Source of the DNA: Thermoleophilia bacterium
Lineage (GTDB): Bacteria; Actinomycetota; Thermoleophilia; Gaiellales; JAICJC01
Direction of reading: 5' to 3'
Assembly: GCA_025928435.1 (NCBI GenBank)
Contig: JAICJM010000021.1
Coordinates: 1-31,138, forward strand
DNA length: 31,138 nucleotides
In this document: positions 28,590 through 31,138 of the stretch, piece by piece
Layout: each line of letters begins with the position of its first letter
Position numbering within the stretch: position 1 is the first letter of the stretch
Made by a program: the position numbers and the translations under genes
The notes under the pieces: generated by a model
The model's database searches: none
The model's input: the letters and a program-made list of their open reading frames with translations, nothing else
What the model was told of the DNA's origin: nothing

Positions 28590-30347
28590 ATGAACCCGTT
28601 CGACCCCGAGGATTATCCCCTGCGCCCGACCGTGCGCCGGCTCGCCCGGCTGTGGTGGGACGAGCGCCGCCTGGTGCTCGTCGGCCTCGCCTGCGCGCTC
28701 GCGTACACGACCCTCACGCTGACCGTCTCGGTGCTGATCCAGCGCGCGATCGACGGCGCGATCGTCCCCGGCAGCAAGGGCGCGCTGTGGCCGTACGTCG
28801 TCGCGATCATGGCGCTCGGGCTGGCCCGGTTCTGGGTGAACTACACCCGCCGCTTCGCCACGTCCCGGGTCGGCATCCGGCTGGAGGCGCGCCTCCGGGA
28901 GATGCTGTACGCCGGCTACCTGCGCTTCCCGCGGGCCTTCTACGACCAGCACCCCACCGGCCAGGTCGTCTCGCGGGCGACGAACGACCTCTTCCCGATT
29001 CGCTACTTCATCGGCTGGGGGGTCGTCCAGGGGTTCCAGAGCGCGATGATGATCGTCGGCGGCGTGATCGTCCTGGCGCTCGTGAACCCGCGCCTGACGC
29101 TCTACTCGGCGGTCGCGACACCGCTGATCGGCTTCGTCGCCTGGCGCTTCGCCCACCTCGTCATGCCGATCTCGCGCCGCGTCCAGGCGGCCAAGGGCGA
29201 CGTGACCGAGGCCGCCGACGAGGCCGTGGTCGGCATCGAGATGGTGCAGGCGTTCGGGCGCGAGGACGATGTGCGCGAGCGCTTCGGCGGCAAGGCGTCG
29301 AGCGTGCGCGACATCGTCGTCCGCCAGGCCGGCGTGGAGGCGAAGCACCTGCCCGCGCTCTTCTTCCTGCCCACGCTCTCGATCGCCGCAGTCGTCTTCT
29401 TCGGCGGCCGCGACGTGATCGCGGGGCGGCTCACGATCGGGCAATTCGTCCTCTTCAACACCATCCTCCTGCAGCTGACCTGGCCGCTCGAGGCGCTCGG
29501 GTGGATCCTCAATCTGGCCCAGCGCGCCATCGCCTCCGCCGGGCGCACGTTCGCGTGGCTCGAGGAGGTGCGGCGGCTGCCGGAGCCGGAGCAGCCGCGC
29601 GACCTCCCGGACGGGCCGCTCGGGGTGACGTTCGCCGGTGTCCACTTCGCCTATCCGGGCGAGGAGGAGGTGCTCGAGGGCATCGACCTCGACCTGCGGC
29701 CGGGAGAGATCGTCGCCGTCTGCGGAGGCACCGGCGCCGGCAAGAGCACGCTCCTGAACCTGCTGCCGCGCTTCTACGACCCCACCGAGGGGAGCGTGCG
29801 GCTCGGCGGCGTCGACCTGCGCGACGTGCCGATCGAGATCGTGCGCGACGCGGTCGCGGTGATCACCCAGCGGCCGATTCTCTTCTCGATCACGCTGCGC
29901 GAGAACCTGACCGCCGGCCGGCCGGACGCGCCCTGGGACGAGGTCGAGGCGATGTGCGTCGCCGCGGGCGTCGCCGACTTCGTGCCCGACCTCCCCGCCG
30001 CCTACGACACGCTGATCGGCGAGCGGGGCGTGAACCTGTCCGGCGGCCAGCGCCAGCGGGTCGCGCTCGCCCGCGCGCTCGTGGCCGGCGCCCGCGTGAT
30101 CGTGCTGGACGACCCGCTCTCGGCGGTCGACACCCACACGGAGCACGACCTGGTGATGCGGCTGCGGCCGGCGGTCGAGGGCCGCACCGTGCTCGTCGCC
30201 GCCCAGCGGCTCTCGACGCTCGCGCTCGCCGACCGGGCCGTGGTGCTCGAGGACGGGCGCCTGGTCGAGGACGGCCGCCCGGCCGACCTGCTCGAGGCGA
30301 AGGCGGCCTTCGCGGCCCTGTTCGGGGACGAGGCCGGTGTCGCGTAG
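28590..30347 (+). CDS. ABC exporter half-transporter, degenerate-site subunit
   Basis: A 585-residue type IV exporter subunit: six-helix transmembrane domain (~20-320), then ATPase domain with GGTGAGKST (379-387), Q-loop VITQRP, signature LSGGQ (483-487), Walker B VIVLDD (Asp507) and D-loop SAVD. Asp508 replaces the catalytic Glu, and Gln539 (VAAQRLST) replaces the switch His. These are the known marks of the inactive-site subunit in heterodimeric exporters such as BmrC or TM287. It therefore pairs with the next gene. ATG 28590 with GGAAG upstream is chosen; a GTG at 28563 would add 9 residues. The exported compound is unknown: drugs, lipids or peptides. Confidence 0.92.
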   Translation: MNPFDPEDYPLRPTVRRLARLWWDERRLVLVGLACALAYTTLTLTVSVLIQRAIDGAIVPGSKGALWPYVVAIMALGLARFWVNYTRRFATSRVGIRLEARLREMLYAGYLRFPRAFYDQHPTGQVVSRATNDLFPIRYFIGWGVVQGFQSAMMIVGGVIVLALVNPRLTLYSAVATPLIGFVAWRFAHLVMPISRRVQAAKGDVTEAADEAVVGIEMVQAFGREDDVRERFGGKASSVRDIVVRQAGVEAKHLPALFFLPTLSIAAVVFFGGRDVIAGRLTIGQFVLFNTILLQLTWPLEALGWILNLAQRAIASAGRTFAWLEEVRRLPEPEQPRDLPDGPLGVTFAGVHFAYPGEEEVLEGIDLDLRPGEIVAVCGGTGAGKSTLLNLLPRFYDPTEGSVRLGGVDLRDVPIEIVRDAVAVITQRPILFSITLRENLTAGRPDAPWDEVEAMCVAAGVADFVPDLPAAYDTLIGERGVNLSGGQRQRVALARALVAGARVIVLDDPLSAVDTHTEHDLVMRLRPAVEGRTVLVAAQRLSTLALADRAVVLEDGRLVEDGRPADLLEAKAAFAALFGDEAGVA

Positions 30348-31138
30348 GCACCGCACAGGGCTGACCCGGCTCGGCCGCTACCTGCGCGGGCGCTGGGGCC
30401 TCGTCGCCTGGCTCGTCCTGGTCGCGACGGGCAGCGCCGCCGCCCAGTCGGGCGGATGGCTGTTGGTGCGGGCGGCGATCGACGACGGCATCGGCAAGGG
30501 CGACCGGGGCACGCTCACGACGGTCGTCGTCGTCTACCTGGCGGTGAACCTGGGCGGCTGGCTGTGCCAGCTCACCCTCATCCGCGGCCTCGCGAGCGTG
30601 GGCCAGGGGATCGTCCTCGGCCTGCGCCGCGACCTCTTCGACCACCTGACGTCGCTCTCGCTGCGCTACTTCTCGGAGCAGCGGGCCGGCTGGATCATCG
30701 CCCGCGTGACGAGCGACGTCGACGCGATCTCGGACGCGCTCTCGCAGGGGCTGCCGACCCTCGTCTCCAACATCGTGCTCCTGCCGACGACGATCGTCGT
30801 CCTGTTCGTCGTCGACTGGCGCCTGGGCCTGGTGGCGATGGTCATCCTGCCGCCGACCCTCGTGCTGTCGCGGTGGTTCCAGCGCAAGTCGGCCGTCGCC
30901 CAGCTCGACGTGCGCAACCGCATCGCGTCCGTCACGGCCCAGGTGGCCGAGTCGGTCTCGGGCATGGCGATCATCCAGGCGTTCAACCGCGAGCGCCAGT
31001 TCCAGGCCCAGTTCGACGAGCTGAACGCCGAGAACCGCGAGTCCAACGTCTGGGCGCAGCAGCTCTTCTCCGTGTTCTTCCCCTCCATCGAGCTGCTGGG
31101 CGCGATCTCGACCTGCGCCGTCCTCGTCGTCGGCGCCC
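30338..31138 (+). CDS. ABC exporter half-transporter, second subunit (3' end outside window)
   Basis: The first 267 residues of a second exporter subunit, cut by the window edge in the transmembrane domain. GTG at 30338 overlaps the previous gene by 10 bp. Visible: basic start VSRRHRTGLTRLGRYLRGRW, helix 1 GLVAWLVLVATGSAAAQSGGWLLV, the coupling-helix region RYFSEQRAGWIIARVTSDVDAISDAL, and VTAQVAESVSGMAIIQAFNRERQF, all typical of the exporter fold. The ATPase domain lies beyond the window; by analogy with heterodimeric exporters it should hold the canonical catalytic Glu and switch His. It should not be read as a truncated gene. Confidence 0.9.

Noticed and set aside
28515..30356. Long minus-strand open frame opposite the ABC exporter
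   Set aside because: His/Arg/Asp/Glu-rich antisense shadow of a clear exporter subunit; no domain or ribosome site.
1..31138. tRNA, rRNA, riboswitch or CRISPR array
   Set aside because: No cloverleaf, conserved rRNA stretch, known riboswitch core or regular spaced repeat was recognised by eye; not excluded by computation.

Overview
The window is about 31 kb of very GC-rich chromosomal DNA with strong G/C at third codon positions, many GTG starts, 4-bp ATGA/GTGA gene overlaps and TANNNT-type -10 boxes. Together with the families present (SHOCT, DUF6325-like, DUF7144-like, short NfeD, polyphosphate kinase, DUF2252), this points to an actinobacterium, possibly of the Thermoleophilia; that placement is inference. 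No rRNA, tRNA, CRISPR array or phage was seen. Both ends cut genes: a P-type ATPase on the left and an ABC exporter on the right.

Layout. 1-2942: P2-type ATPase (5' end missing) and an RDD membrane protein. 2873-4642 (-): SulP/STAS anion permease, divergent from 4801-6746 (+): lipid-kinase-like and PAP2 phosphatase genes. 6904-11720 (-): DUF6325-like, SHOCT, DUF2252, YihY, DUF7144-like, lipoprotein and SHOCT genes. 11892-12404 (+): glycine-rich DUF1269-like membrane protein. 12473-14524 (-): polyphosphate kinase. 14693-17652 (-): tightly packed run of CMD, NfeD, STAS, a two-helix protein, DUF7144-like, a K+-channel-like protein and a small protein. 17729-20095 (-): MalT-like LuxR regulator, divergent from an orphan NarL-type response regulator (20434-21114). 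21117-21527 (-): third DUF7144-like gene. 21635-24447 (+): holin-like/phosphodiesterase fusion and a metallo-beta-lactamase-fold protein. 24457-28323: mixed accessory genes, including a twice-frameshifted FAD oxidoreductase. 28312-28518: MITE-like element. 28590-31138 (+): heterodimeric ABC exporter pair.

The most interesting signal is a candidate undescribed regulon. A 17-bp dyad, TCRTCC-N5-GGAYGA or close variants, recurs upstream of most transcription units between 4.6 and 21.6 kb. In nine promoters a -10-like hexamer with A at position 2 and T at position 6 starts exactly 22 nt downstream of the dyad. The dyad is therefore centred near -43, where an activator would overlap the -35 region. 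Targets are the SulP gene, the lipid-kinase operon, both SHOCT operons, the DUF1269-like gene, all three DUF7144-like genes (one through a site inside the STAS gene) and the orphan response regulator itself; a tenth site before the CMD gene has a poorer hexamer. The response regulator is thus the leading candidate for the factor that reads the site. The gene content (P2 ATPase, SulP, polyphosphate kinase, K+-channel-like protein, small membrane proteins of unknown function) suggests a stress, dormancy or envelope-homeostasis island.

The only gene-free stretch above 300 bases is 20096-20433. It holds the two divergent promoters of the LuxR and response-regulator genes, tandem 9-bp repeats and a GTGACGTCAC palindrome. 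Shorter gaps hold promoters or terminators as listed; 7859-8094 holds one dyad promoter and nothing else recognised.
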